Part shown: positions 1-10,013 of the stretch, in pieces | Numbering within the stretch: the stretch's first letter is position 1 | Layout: each line of letters begins with the position of its first letter | Source: Amaurobius ferox | Taxonomy: Eukaryota; Arthropoda; Arachnida; Araneae; Amaurobiidae | Assembly: GCA_951213105.1 (NCBI GenBank) | Contig: OX578153.1 | Location: forward strand, 53,933,020 to 53,997,019 | Direction: 5' to 3' | Length of the DNA: 64,000 bases | Translations under genes and position numbers: made by a program | The notes under the pieces: model-generated | What the model was told of the DNA's origin: nothing | Database searches by the model: none | What the model saw: only the letters and a program-made list of their open reading frames with translations

Positions 1-615
1 AAGGAAAGTAAAAATGGAAAACATCTTTAAATCTAATTTAAATTTAAATATTAAAAATATTTTTTTCATTTATTTTAAATGAACACTTCACATATAAATA
101 ATTGTTTTACTTATTTAAACTACATAAAAAATTACATGTAAAGAGAAATTACATTGAAAGAACGGAATAAAAACTGTCTTGACGGATGTTTTTTCTCTTA
201 GCGTCACTGACATATGCTTGTAAAATATTTTATCATGTGATGCATAAGAATTCAAAGATTTAATGCTTGAAATGTATTAGCATTCCATTTTACATCTCAT
301 CGTGCAGCTTCTTGTAAAAAAAATAGACAGTGGAATAAAAATAGACTGAAATATTTGCTGAAGTATTTGGAAATTAGCATTTTTTACCTTAAATTAAGTA
401 ATTTTTGTGAAGAAAAAAATATCGCGTTGGAGTCGAAAATTCCAGTTTTAAATTTTTATATGATTTGAGAATGGCGGATCAGGGATAGACCATTTCTCAA
501 AAGACATCTGAGTCGCTGTCTGTTTCATGGAGAATGGACATTAAGGAGGGTCTGAATTTTTCTGGTAATTAAATAAAAATTTGAAGGAAAAATGTGAGTA
601 CTAAGTATGTTACTC
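1..615. other. AT-rich stretch, nothing recognised
   Basis: No coding region, transposon end or tandem repeat is recognisable here by eye. The reverse-strand open frame that begins in the adjacent repeat simply reads through the minisatellite and has no known protein features. Confidence 0.5.
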
Positions 616-1165
616 CTTATAGATTGAAGTGAAGTATCACTATATACACTATATACACAAATTTTGGTTGCTAAAAGATTGATGTGAAGCATCACTATCT
701 TCAAATTTCGAATGGGAAAAGATTGATGTAATGCATCACTATCTTCGCAAATTTCGAATGGGAACAAAATAAGGTAAAGCATCACTATCTTCGCAAAATT
801 TGATGTTATTGTTGAGACCCAGACCGTCCGACCTACCAGAAAGGTGTAAGGTAACTGTTTGGATGACCGGGTCAAAATTTGAAGTGAAATATTGCTGTAA
901 AACATCACTATCTTCTCAAAGTTCGAATGGGAAAAGATTGATGTGAAGCATCACCATCTTCATAAATTTCAAATGGGAAAAGATTAATGTGAAGCATCGC
1001 TATCTTCGCAAACTTTAAATGCAAAGATATTGATGTGAAGCATCACTATCTTTACATTTAAAGTTTGCGAAGATAGTGATATTGATGTGAAGAAAGAACA
1101 AAGATATTGATGTGAAGCATCACTATCTTCGAAAATTTCGAATGGGAAAATATTGATGTGTGTTT
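616..1165. repeat. 46-bp minisatellite, interrupted by a SINE fragment
   Basis: About eight units with a period near 46 bp contain the core GCATCACTATCTTCG followed by AAATTTCGAATGGG and GATTGATGTGAA. The core recurs near 687, 731, 779, 902, 948, 994, 1040 and 1115. The array is broken at about 808-872 by a SINE piece. One unit is partly inverted: 1000-1021 and 1055-1076 are perfect 22-bp reverse complements. Reverse-strand open frames over this block encode repeat-derived peptide only. Confidence 0.85.
808..872 (-). mobile_element. SINE-A fragment (3' tail part)
   Basis: This piece matches the tail region of the longer SINE copies at 4847-5113 and 38236-38500: the AGACC..CCGACCTACCAGAAAGG motif, GTGTAAGGTAAC, and a TTGTTG tail remnant. 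It is cut off on its head side inside the 46-bp minisatellite. On the minus strand it would be the 3' end with a (CAA)n-type tail. Confidence 0.75.
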
Positions 1166-1574
1166 GCTTATGACAGTGGTGCAAGGCACCTAGGAAAATA
1201 TTTCAATATATTTTAGTTCTTAATAAAATGTATTCGACTACTTTTTTTAATTATATAATTTTGATAAATTAATAGAATGTAGTTTATTTAGTACGAATCT
1301 GATTACATATAACGACATTATAGACGATTGGACGTTTGGATGTAACGCTTGCAGTCCCTCCAGCAGGCGAACGTGTAATCGGTACAATCAATTATTGCAT
1401 ACTGGCGTCTATCTTAGATGTGCATCATATTATAAATATTGTAGGTTAAAACTTTTAATATTTTTTCACCTTTCTACAAGAATTGTTTTATTATACAGCT
1501 TTAAGAGTATGGGGCGGGAAAACCAGTGGTTAAAGTACAATGATTGCACTCGAATTACCCGAGTTCCATTATCG
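1166..1574. other. unassigned AT-rich stretch
   Basis: No coding similarity, tandem repeat or transposon terminus was recognised. Short open frames are present on both strands but show no family features. Confidence 0.4.
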
Positions 1575-1576
1575 GC

Positions 1577-1745
1577 AATACCCAAACTGCCCTCGTGTTC
1601 ATGCGCTATATGAGTCAGATTCGAGAGGTTGGTGGCATGGGAAGGGGGGTACGTTCCCTGTGTGATGTCGCCCTCACTGGACTCCGATGTATATTGGGTG
1701 GCACTACCTCGGCCATCCAAACATACCTTATACCTAGTACTCAGT
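1577..1745 (+). mobile_element. SINE-A body fragment, plus strand
   Basis: Read on the plus strand this is the same SINE body seen on the minus strand at 4847-5113. It shows CGTGTTCATGCG, CGAGAGGTTGGTGG, GGGTACG.TCCCTGTG, TTGGGTGGCACT and CCATCCAAAC in the same order and spacing. It lacks a clear tRNA-like head and the (CAA)n tail, so it is truncated at both ends and diverged. Confidence 0.75.
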
Positions 1746-1973
1746 TACTCCCTCTCATATTCTAGACTGCGTGGGAGAGCCTTAAAATCTTCTAGAAAAG
1801 GACTAGGAGAGGGTAGCCTCATTGTTTTATAGGCGGCGTGATCTTCTGGACTTGAGCCTAGGATTTTAAAACCGAGGGGCTTAGCAGCAACTACAACTTT
1901 ACAAATTTGAGTAGGTCGGTAGGTTTGGGTCGAAAGAAGGCTTTGAGGGTATATATCTCTATATAAAAAAAAA

Positions 1974-2752
1974 TCTGATGTGGGCAACACATGACTTTCC
2001 TTATATAATGTAATGAATTTACTACTTTTACAGTAAAAAAATAGGTTTTTCTTATAGTAGATACTAATATTCTTTCCAAGATATTGAATTTTCGACAATT
2101 AGTTGTCATTTTCATTGATTTAGCGTCATTTTTATCCATTTGACGAGATTTACGTTAATTTGGCAACATTTCAAAAAGTCGCCAAGTTGGCGACATTTCG
2201 CCAAATTCGTCGCCAAAATCTCGCCAAGAGTTATGCACTAAGAAAAAAGTTATTCTTACAGCAGATAAATGACTATTGGCGTTCAAATACAAAAGTATTA
2301 TTCAAAGTATATTTTTTCATGAATGGAACGAGCTAGATTCACGAGAATGATGTCACTCAATTTATCGCATGGTATTACATATGAAAAGTGAACATGTTTC
2401 TCAATAGGAATTTTTTTTATGTGACTTTTTCATAATTTTTTTGAAAAATGTACAATATCTCGAGAACGGTTCATGTTAGCCTTCTAAAATTTATGCCAAT
2501 CGTTTTCTAATGAAAAATTACATAAGAAATGTCTATTTGCGTAACTTTATTAGCGGTTTTGATTTTTTGACGATTTTTTCAAAATTTCATTCGAAAATTT
2601 AGGGAGGTTCTGAACATTCGATTACGAATAAAAACAATAGGCTTCCAGTGTTTACGGATTGTGATTTTTGTACCAAATTTGGTTCGAATCGGTCCATTCG
2701 TTCGTCTGTTATCGTCTCCACAGACTCACTGACACACACACATACACACATA

Positions 2753-2790
<38 letters not shown>

Positions 2791-2916
2791 TCACTCCAAA
2801 AATGTTTGATTCGTGATCAGGGATGCTTGAAACGTGCTCTCCCGTCGAAAACTCGAATTCGAATTTTCGACCCCGTCACAATACTTTCCTTATACATTAT
2901 GTATATAAGGAAAGTA
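1974..2916 (+). mobile_element. Family B element, copy 1 (complete)
   Basis: This is a full-length copy of the window's B family. It starts TCTGATGTGGGCAACACATG, then holds the TTGGCGA/TCGCCAA array with its palindrome (about 2100-2230). Conserved blocks ending CTCGAGAACGGTTCATG follow, then a CA microsatellite (about 2731-2787). It ends with CGTGATCAGGGATGC, CCGTCGAAAACTCGAATTC and a terminal hairpin of TACTTTCCTTATA against TATAAGGAAAGTA (about 2882-2916). It has no coding capacity. ACTTTCCTTATA occurs at both ends. The class is uncertain; a helentron-type non-autonomous element is my best inference. Confidence 0.8.
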
Positions 2917-2924
2917 ATAGCTGG

Positions 2925-3470
2925 AGCTGCCGCCGTTGTTTTACAAAGTTCTCGTTCCTCAAAATTCTCTGCTGCGTACGGTAAAAACTATAGAATACAA
3001 ATATATAAAATTTGGTACACTTGTGGGGAATAGTTTGGGGGACATGCTGAAATAAACCGTCTATCGATATATATTAAAGTTTAAGAAATATTTAATGTCA
3101 AAGTCAAAGACAAAATAGTTGAACTGCGAGTTCGCGTCCAGGATAGATTAACAATAGCAAGACACGAATATTTGCAGTCAAGTACCTACAGAGTTGAATT
3201 TAAGACTTTATAAATTTTCGATGTAGTTTACGAGATATTTTACTCACTTCCGAAGGGAAAATTTTTCTTTCGTATCTGCACGTCCATCGATTTTCTCCAT
3301 TTTGTACCGAGAAAACTATAGCATACAAAAATATGAAATTTGGTACCTTTTTAGAGAAATGATAGGTTAACAGAAGCGAGTTCTGCAAGCTCAGGAAGTT
3401 GAAGGCGAAACTTCCCGATTCGCGAAGTGAATTACAGGGGTAACGTAGCGAGCAGGGGATCAAATTTATA
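2925..3470 (+). repeat. Interspersed repeat G, copy 1
   Basis: This block recurs in reverse orientation at about 40865-41220. Shared pieces, in order, are AAGAAATATTTAATGTCAAA, GAACTGCGAGTTCG, TCCAGGATAGA, ATCGATTTTC and ATGAAATTTGGTACC. It sits between a B copy and a B fragment, and the second copy is also bordered by B copies, so it may be a part of a longer B-type element. No coding similarity was seen. Confidence 0.65.
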
Positions 3471-3474
3471 TAGT

Positions 3475-3577
3475 ATATTGATTTAGCGTCATTTTTATCT
3501 ATTTGGCGATATTTTTGTTAATTTGACAACAATTAAAATGTCGCCAAGTTGGCGACATTCCGCCAAATTCGTCTTCA
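3475..3577 (+). mobile_element. Family B fragment (20-bp array only)
   Basis: This short piece carries only the phased array: GATTTAGCGTCATTTTTATC, TTTGGCGATATTTT, then the GTCGCCAAGTTGGCGAC palindrome and CCGCCAAATTCG. No B terminus is attached on either side. Confidence 0.75.
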
Positions 3578-3710
3578 TTAGGAAGAAACTTTATATTCGT
3601 TTTCATTAAGAAGAAACATTATATACTGGGTTCTGTATTGAGTTCGGCAGTGTAAGTATAACAACACTTCAGTTGCATAATTTCGCTTCATCCCCTTTAT
3701 TACTTTCCTT

Positions 3711-4600
3711 ATATACATAATGTATAAGGAAAGTATTGTGACGGGGTAGAAAATTCGAATTTGAGTTTTCGACGGGAGAGAACGTTTCAAGCATCCCTGA
3801 TCACGAATCGAACGTTTTTCAAGTGATGTCTGTGTGCGTGTGTGTGTGGAGACGACATCTCACGAACGGATAGAGCTATTCGAATGAAATTTGGTATAAA
3901 AATCACAATCCATGAATACTGGAAGCATATTGTTTTAAAATACAATCGAATGTTTAGAATCCTCCCAAATGTTCGAGTGAAATTTCGAAAAAATCATCAA
4001 AAAATCAAAACCTTTAATAAAGTCACGCAAATAGACATTTCTTATGTAATTTGTCCTTAGAAAACGAATGACATAAATTTTAGAACGCTAGCATGAACCG
4101 TTCTCGTGATATTGCACATTTTTCAAATAAATTTATCAAAAAGTCCCATAAATTAAAAAAATATTAACTGTTAAGAAACATATTCACTTTTCATATGTAA
4201 TAGCATGCGATAAATTTGGTGACATCATTCTCGTAGATCTAACTCGTTCCATTCACGAGAAAAGATACTTTGAGTAATACTTTTGTATTTGAACGCCAAT
4301 AGTTATTAATCTGTTGTAAGAATAACTTATTTCTCCGTTCATAACGCTTGGCGAGATTTTAGCGAAAAATTTAGCGAAATGTCGCCAACTTGGCGACATT
4401 TTTAAATGTTGCCAAATTAACGAAAATTTCGCCAAATGGATAAAAATGACCCTAAATCAATGAAAATGACGACTAATTGAAGAAAATCTAATATCTTGGA
4501 AAGAATATAAGTATCTAATATAAGAATAACATTTTTTTAAACTGAAAAGTAGTAAATTCATTGCATTCTATGAAGAAAGTCATGTGTTGCGCACATCAGA
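3711..4600 (-). mobile_element. Family B element, copy 2
   Basis: This is a minus-strand B copy. Its terminal hairpin is at 3711-3745 (TACTTTCCTTATATACATAA and its complement). A short GT tract is near 3830-3848, the body motifs AACCGTTCTCGTGATATTGC follow, the TTGGCGA-type array is at about 4330-4460, and the 5' end reads CATGTGTTGCGCACATCAGA at about 4580-4600. Its microsatellite is short compared with copies 1, 5 and 6. Confidence 0.8.
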
Positions 4601-4846
4601 TTTTTTTTCTTTCAAGATTTACTCCGTACCAGACTATGAGTCGATTACTGTAGAGTGTAATCGATTACAATTAAGATTACCAATCATTCTAAAAAGTAGA
4701 TCACCGCAGCAAATAGGAGAAAATGAATCATATGCAAAGAATAAAATTATAAAACAAATATAATTAAGATTACAAACATTTTAAATTTCAGATTACTAGC
4801 AAAAAGCCGTGCTGTTAATGGACTCGCTCATATGAAGTATGAAAGG
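4601..4846. other. unassigned AT-rich spacer
   Basis: Nothing was recognised between the B copy and the SINE tail. Confidence 0.4.
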
Positions 4847-5234
4847 TGTTGTTGTTGTTGAGACCCAGACCGCCCGACTAACTAGAAAGGTGTAAGGTAA
4901 CAGTTTGGACGGCCGGGAAGTGCCACCCAATTTGGACCGGATCCCAGTGGGTGTGGCATCCACAGGGACCGTACCCTCCCTCCCTTACCACTAACCTCTC
5001 GGAAGGAGTTACGGACCCACATGTTTAATGTGATCATACTCCGCATGAACACGGCGATAGTTCCGGCAGCGGCGAGAATCGCGCGCAAACCACTGGGCTG
5101 CCGCGCCCGAAATGTGCCAACAGCACGCGGTGTTCCCAGGTGGTCACCCGCCCAAGTACTAACCACGCCCGATGCTGCCTGACTTCGGTGATCTAACGAG
5201 AAGCGGTGTTTTCAGCACGGTACGGCCGTTGGCC
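4847..5234 (-). mobile_element. SINE-A, full-length copy with 5S-like 5' block
   Basis: On the minus strand the order is: a 5S rRNA-like block (5233-5114); a tRNA-like head at about 5112-5060 with an A-box-like GGCAGCCCAGTGG and a weak B-box region; a body with GTTCATGCGGAGTATGATC, CCGAGAGGTTAGTGG, GGGTACGGTCCCTGTGG and TTGGGTGGCAC; and a (CAA)n tail (the GTT run at 4847-4860). Other copies at 38236-38500 and 43785-44030 share the body but lack the 5S block. It would be transcribed by RNA polymerase III and moved by a LINE in trans, which is family knowledge rather than something seen here. Confidence 0.8.
5114..5233 (-). rRNA. 5S rRNA-like sequence (pseudogene or SINE head)
   Basis: The reverse complement begins GCCAACGGCCGTACC and contains GAAAACACCG, TTCTCGTTAGATCACCGAAG, CATCGGGCGTGGTTAGTACT, TGGGCGGGTGACC, CCTGGGAACACCG and CGTGCTGTTGGC. 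This is the 5S rRNA order over its full length of about 120 nt, with the internal control region recognisable. Changes from conserved positions (for example TCAGGCAGC where AAGCAGC is usual) suggest it is not a working gene. It abuts the SINE head directly, so it is probably part of a composite SINE. Confidence 0.85.
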
Positions 5235-5689
5235 TAAGTATGAAAGATGTGAAAGGATTCAAATGAAAACCTTAATTAATAATTAATTATGAAATTTTAA
5301 ATATAAAAATTTAATTTCTATATTTGACAATCTTAATACAAAATAGACTCTAAGTTTATAGAATTTGAATATTAAATTAAACAAATTAGAAATGAACAAT
5401 GAAACCAAAGTAACACATTTAAATCACAGAAATGTGTTTAATATACAGGGGCACATTCCAATCACAGAGCATGCAAGTTCACACGCTTTGATTGCTGTTT
5501 AAAAGTTGCTGCTTACTTGTTACTTGTACGAAGCATACTGAGCATGCGCAGATTAAAAATGGATGTTTCACCCTGTTATAGTTAGTTTTAATTATTGAGA
5601 TTGTAATTCTGCACATATGTGTGAAATTTAAGTACATGTGCAAATTTGCATCTTTCTACCTACAGTAGATGTCGAATAAAAGGAATCAC
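5235..5689. other. unassigned AT-rich stretch
   Basis: No coding, RNA or transposon feature was recognised. Confidence 0.4.
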
Positions 5690-6485
5690 AAAGGTCAGAC
5701 TATTGTTGATTTCGCTTCTTTAGGGATGGACTGGATACATCCAATAATTTGTGACATCCTGTGACATAAGAAGGGGCATCTCCAGAACCAGATGTATAAA
5801 CCAATGAGGATCCCCCTATCCCCTCCAAAATTCAATGCTGAATACATAGCAATCTTTATGTAAACTCTTCCTATAGTCAATCCTGAGAAATGGATATTGA
5901 AAAAAAAATTGTAAATTTTTTTGATCGGAAGTAACATTAGAAGAGACTATAGATAGAAATTAGATGATAAATGATATGGATATAACATCAAATTCTGGTG
6001 GAGTAGGTATTAGGTGTTTCACTAACAATTTTTATACTTTAGGATCCAGGGATATCACTTCCCCAGTAGCAATCCAATATTGGCCTTATATAGGCAGCCA
6101 ATATTAGAAATATTGGAAAAGAGTGGGCATTTTGACAGATAATATTGGAATAAAATATTTGTACGATATTACTCCAATACTAGCGTTTCATTGGAAATAT
6201 TTATAATGTAACACCAATATTGGCGTAATATTTTAATGAAAATATTTAGCTAATATTGGAGACCAATGTAACCCCAATATTTTCCCAATATTGGGATTAC
6301 ATTGGAAATATTTCCAGTATAATGCCAAGATATGCAGTATTTGTTCAATATTAGACCAATATTAAATGCTACTAGGGTTATGATTAAAATTTTTACATAT
6401 TCCTTACAAGATCTATTTCTATAGATTGGATATAAATAGAGCTTAGATAATATGAACAGATACAGATTCAATATTACATTTCAAA
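5690..6485. repeat. Diverged copies of the ~150-bp satellite-like family, split by a MITE
   Basis: Pieces resemble the monomers at 60030-60930 and 61925-62500: CCTATAGTCAATCCTGAGAAATGG near 5869-5892, ACTATAGATAGAAATTAGATG near 5946-5966, and AAGATCTATTTCTATAGATTGG with GAGCTTAGATAATATG near 6409-6452. Orientation changes within the block. The MITE at 6061-6376 interrupts it. Confidence 0.55.
6061..6376. mobile_element. Palindrome-rich MITE (CCAATATTGG motif)
   Basis: The ends form an imperfect inverted repeat of about 25 bp: CCCCAGTAGCAATCCAATAT at the left against CCCTAGTAGCATTTAATATT read from the right. The interior is packed with AATATT cores, including exact CCAATATTGG at 6074-6083, 6214-6223 and within 6284-6295. 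There is no coding sequence. A target duplication is not clear, so the superfamily is left open. Confidence 0.7.
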
Positions 6486-6689
6486 GGGAGTGGGGGAATT
6501 CAGTGTGTATTTTCACTTGTTCTGAAGACATTCCTTCTAAAAGTTTGAATAGTAATACTGAATGATTGTGCAAATTAACATAAGAATTCTTGTTTCGCTG
6601 AAAATGAAGTATACACATAATTTTCCATCATGTTGAGGCTCTTTCATAAATACCTTGTTTATTTATTTGATTCATTATCGATAAAATCC

Positions 6690-7764
6690 AATAACAGTGT
6701 TATCCAGATGGTAAAAGACAAATAACTGACAAGAACTAATCAGAAAAAATTATATATATAATCCAGTTATAGTGTTATCATGATGGTAAAATACAAATAA
6801 CGGACAAGAACTAATTAGAAAAAATATGATTTAAAATCAAATTACTGTGTTATCAGGATGGTAAAAGACACAGGACGGACAAGAAATAATCCGAAAAAAT
6901 TATATATAAAATTTAATTACAATGTTATCAAGATGGTAAAAGACAAATAACGGACAATAACTAATTAAGATTGATAACGGACCAGAACTAGTCAAGACAA
7001 ATAACGGATAAGAAGTAATCAGAAAAAATTATATATAAAATAAAATCCAATTACAGTGTTATCAAGATGATAAAAGACAAAGAACGGACAAGAAATAATC
7101 CGAAAAAATTATATATAAAATTCAATTACAGCGTTATCAAAATGGTAAAAGACAAAGAATCGATGAGAACTAACTAGAAAACATTATATATAAAACCCAA
7201 TTACAATGTTATTAAGATGGTAAAGGACAAAGAACGGACAAGAAATAATCCGAAAAAATTATATATAAAATTCAATTACAGCGTTATCAAAATGGTAAAA
7301 GATAAAGAATCGATGAGAACTAACTAGAAAACATTATATATAAAATCCAATTACAATGTTATTAAGATGGTAAAGGACAAAGAACGGACAAGAAATAATC
7401 CGAAAAAATTATATATAAAATTCAATTATAGTGTTATCAAGATGGTAAAAGACAAAAAATGGACAAGAATTAATCAAGACAAATAATGGACAAGAATTAA
7501 TACGAAAAAATTATATATAAAATCCAATTACAGTGTTATCAAGATGGTAAAAGACAAAGAACGACCAAGAAATATTCCGAAAAAATTTTATATAAAGTTC
7601 AATTACAGTTATCAAGATAATAAAAGACAAAGATTGGATAAAAAATAATCAGAAAAAATTGTATATAAAATCGAATTACAGTGTTATTAAGATGATAAAA
7701 GACAAAGAACGGACAAGAACTAATCAAGACAAATAACTGACAAAAACTAATCAGAAAAAATTAT

Positions 7765-7823
<59 letters not shown>

Positions 7824-7861
7824 CCAATTAGTGTTATCAAGAGGGTAAAATACAAATAAAA
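6690..7861. repeat. 75-bp tandem array with a 150-bp dimer section
   Basis: Units of about 75 bp carry GTTATCAAGATGGTAAAAGACAAA, CGGACAAGAA, TAATCAGAAAAAATTATATATAAAATCCAATTACA (given here in pieces). Starts fall near 6699, 6773, 6847, 6923, 7056, 7131, 7207, 7281, 7357 and 7431. Between 7131 and 7430 two unit types alternate, giving a nearly exact 150-bp duplication. The array continues beyond the solo LTR at about 10014-10115. Confidence 0.9.
7761..7821. repeat. (TA)n microsatellite
   Basis: This is a nearly pure TA run of about 60 bp inside one unit of the 75-bp array, where other units have only TTATATATAA. The open frame reading IYIYIY through it is not a gene. Confidence 0.95.
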
Positions 7862-10013
7862 TGTGAGACCAGGGGACATTTTGGTTGTGTTAATGTACAT
7901 AGATTTATGATATCTACCAAGCCGTTCAAAGGCCCATGCTGGTAGACACCAGTTTACAACAGCAGTGGCCCGAGAGGTCATGAGAGCAATAAATAAAGAC
8001 GCTTAAATCACAGGTGTGGTTAGGTTAGAAAATGTAATGGGAGCCAAAGCTGAAACCATACCGATTGGTTACAAAATTAACCAACGGAGAAGTGTTTCTG
8101 CATCGCCCTGCGGACAACCAATGAAATACGATGGGCGTATCTGGCCCTCCGGCAGAACGATGGGCAACAAGCTGAAAATTCAACGGATAAGAGTCATTAT
8201 TCAGATAGAGAAGATGCATTGCATCAAGTTACACATGAATTCACCAGTCTACTTTAAGAATTGAGAGGCTATGCGGGCCAAGAGTGTGTTTCAGCAGTCA
8301 GTATGTAGATAGTGACATGGTGTGACGATATTTAATCATATCTATATAAATAAAATTGAAAATCTGTTTGTCCCGTCATCACGGAAGAACGGCTGAATCG
8401 AATTTGATGAAATTTTGTGGATAGCCTTAAAGTCGCCCCCATAAATTTAGCTAAAGTTTCGAGTATCTAAGACCAGAGGTTGTCGAGATATTAATAAAAA
8501 ACGAAACTTTTTCTTAGGAGTTCTACTCTCGAACTCCGTGGTTTATCCAAACGAAAAGCTTGAAAATCCTTTGAAAGTGAATTAAAACTTTATCTCTGAG
8601 TTTATTGGGAAATTTTTTGCGCTAAATAGTCACTTTCGTAAAACATGAATTATTTGAAACATGATTTAAATTAGAAATCTATCTCCATGGTTTATTTTTC
8701 ACAAGCTTTCACTGAACAATGAAAAGTATAAAGAAGACAAAATGGTTATTTAATTTCGCAGTTTATGAGAATGATTCTATCTTATATCATGTTGCTCATA
8801 AACGCAATTAAATTACATCTGTCCGTTAATTTAATTATTATTTTTCCGATTTGAGTAATAAATAAATGAATATAAAAATATATCTTAGAAAAGAACGAAT
8901 TTATTTTCCTTATAGCATTTTTGACTGGATAATATCAATTACGGTCTTCAGGTTTAAACGTTATTATTATTGATATTTCCGGGGACTGTTGATTCAGGGA
9001 TTATTGATATTTTCAAGTTATTATACAATTGTTTTATTATGACAAAAATTGTTTAAACTCATATATTGTACGTTGTACGAGTAATCTTCTACAAATACAC
9101 GGGTATATCTTCTAATCTACGAGAACATAAGTAGTACAGGTATATTGGCATATGTTTTGATATATATTGGCATATATTCGAATCAATTACGACCTTCTGG
9201 TATAAAGAGTATGGGGATTATTGATATTTTCAATTTATTACGTCATCTCTTTTATTTTGGCAAAGATTTTTGAGACTCATATTGTAATATGGGTAATCTT
9301 CTACTAACACACTGGCATATTTTCTAATCTGCGATAATATAAGTCGTACGAGGTTGCATATATTGAGTCAATTCCCCCTTTTTTTTTTTTTGTAAATTTG
9401 CTTACAAAAGGGGCCAGGATGCTTTATTCTTCAGATCTGCCTGTGAAGATAATTTTGCATAGTGAGAAAAGATATTCTTAAACTTCTCTTTAGGAGCAAT
9501 AAATTTAATATTTTAACAGAATTTGCACATGATTGCGAATTATAAGTTTCTTTATATTATATACTCCGTACGAAGAACGGGTATGCTGCTAGTAGCAAAT
9601 ATTGAAAAATGGTGCAACAATGAATGACCCACAAACGTCTAAGGACAACAAAGGATGTATGTACCAATCAGCTGTTATAAAAGGTCATAATGATTTTAGG
9701 CAAATAAATGCCTGGTCTCACAAACACAGTCTCCTCCTTAAATAAATATCTATATATATAATGTAAGTGATTCTTAAATGTGTATGTTTAATAAATAATG
9801 CTTAAAATTAAAAAGGTCGAAGGTAATTGTGTATTATGTTAATATATTATATTTTAGGAACTCGCACAAAAAAGTATGGTAGGTTTTAATGCGGCAATAA
9901 GGTAATGTACGGCAATACGATGTACGGGTAATTCAATATACGCTTAATTAAATATGTTTCTTAAATGTTAAGTTTAACTTTAGGTTTCTTTCACCACTTT
10001 AAGTTTCTTCACA
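7862..10013. mobile_element. Solo LTR (about 0.9 kb) carrying a nested Helitron
   Basis: The left end TGTGAGACCAG and the right end ...TTCTTCACA bound a sequence of about 900 bp once the Helitron at 8341-9592 is removed. It is a diverged relative of the LTRs at 16977 and 18436: both have a CACCAG..TTTA block near the start, GGTCTCAC and ATAAAT elements, a TTTTAGGAACTC/TTTCAGGACTCAC block, and a GCGGCA..AATGTA block near the end. It lies within the 75-bp array. I do not see a matching 5-bp target duplication. Confidence 0.65.
8341..9592 (+). mobile_element. Non-autonomous Helitron (1252 bp)
   Basis: The left end TCTATATAAATAAAATTGAA followed by CTGTTTGTCC is a typical arthropod Helitron 5' end. 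The right end is CCGTACGAAGAACGG (a short imperfect hairpin, 9566-9580) followed by GTATGCTG and CTAG at 9589-9592. The flanks are A before TC and T after CTAG, the canonical A|T insertion with no duplication. No Rep/helicase coding is present. GAATTTGATGAAATTTTG near 8400-8417 is also typical of the class. Confidence 0.9.

Noticed and set aside
2200..2240. E2F binding sites (TTTGGCG-like)
   Set aside because: The core is TTTGGCGA rather than the E2F TTTSGCGC, and it is explained better by the element's own array.
2599..3033. Open frames with CVCVCV or THTHTH runs (also 41868-42062, 56315-56531, 57454-57777)
   Set aside because: They are read-through of CA/GT tracts inside B elements; overlapping frames exist on both strands.
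4882..5166. A 94-codon minus-strand protein (also 38268-38483 and 43777-43995)
   Set aside because: It is SINE-A sequence; the same peptide recurs only because the SINE recurs.
5114..5233. A working 5S rRNA gene
   Set aside because: Changes at normally conserved positions and direct fusion to a SINE head argue for a pseudogene or SINE module. I cannot exclude a working gene without a genomic 5S reference.
6690..7861. Possible CRISPR-like array
   Set aside because: Spacers are part of the 75-bp unit; it is an ordinary tandem repeat.
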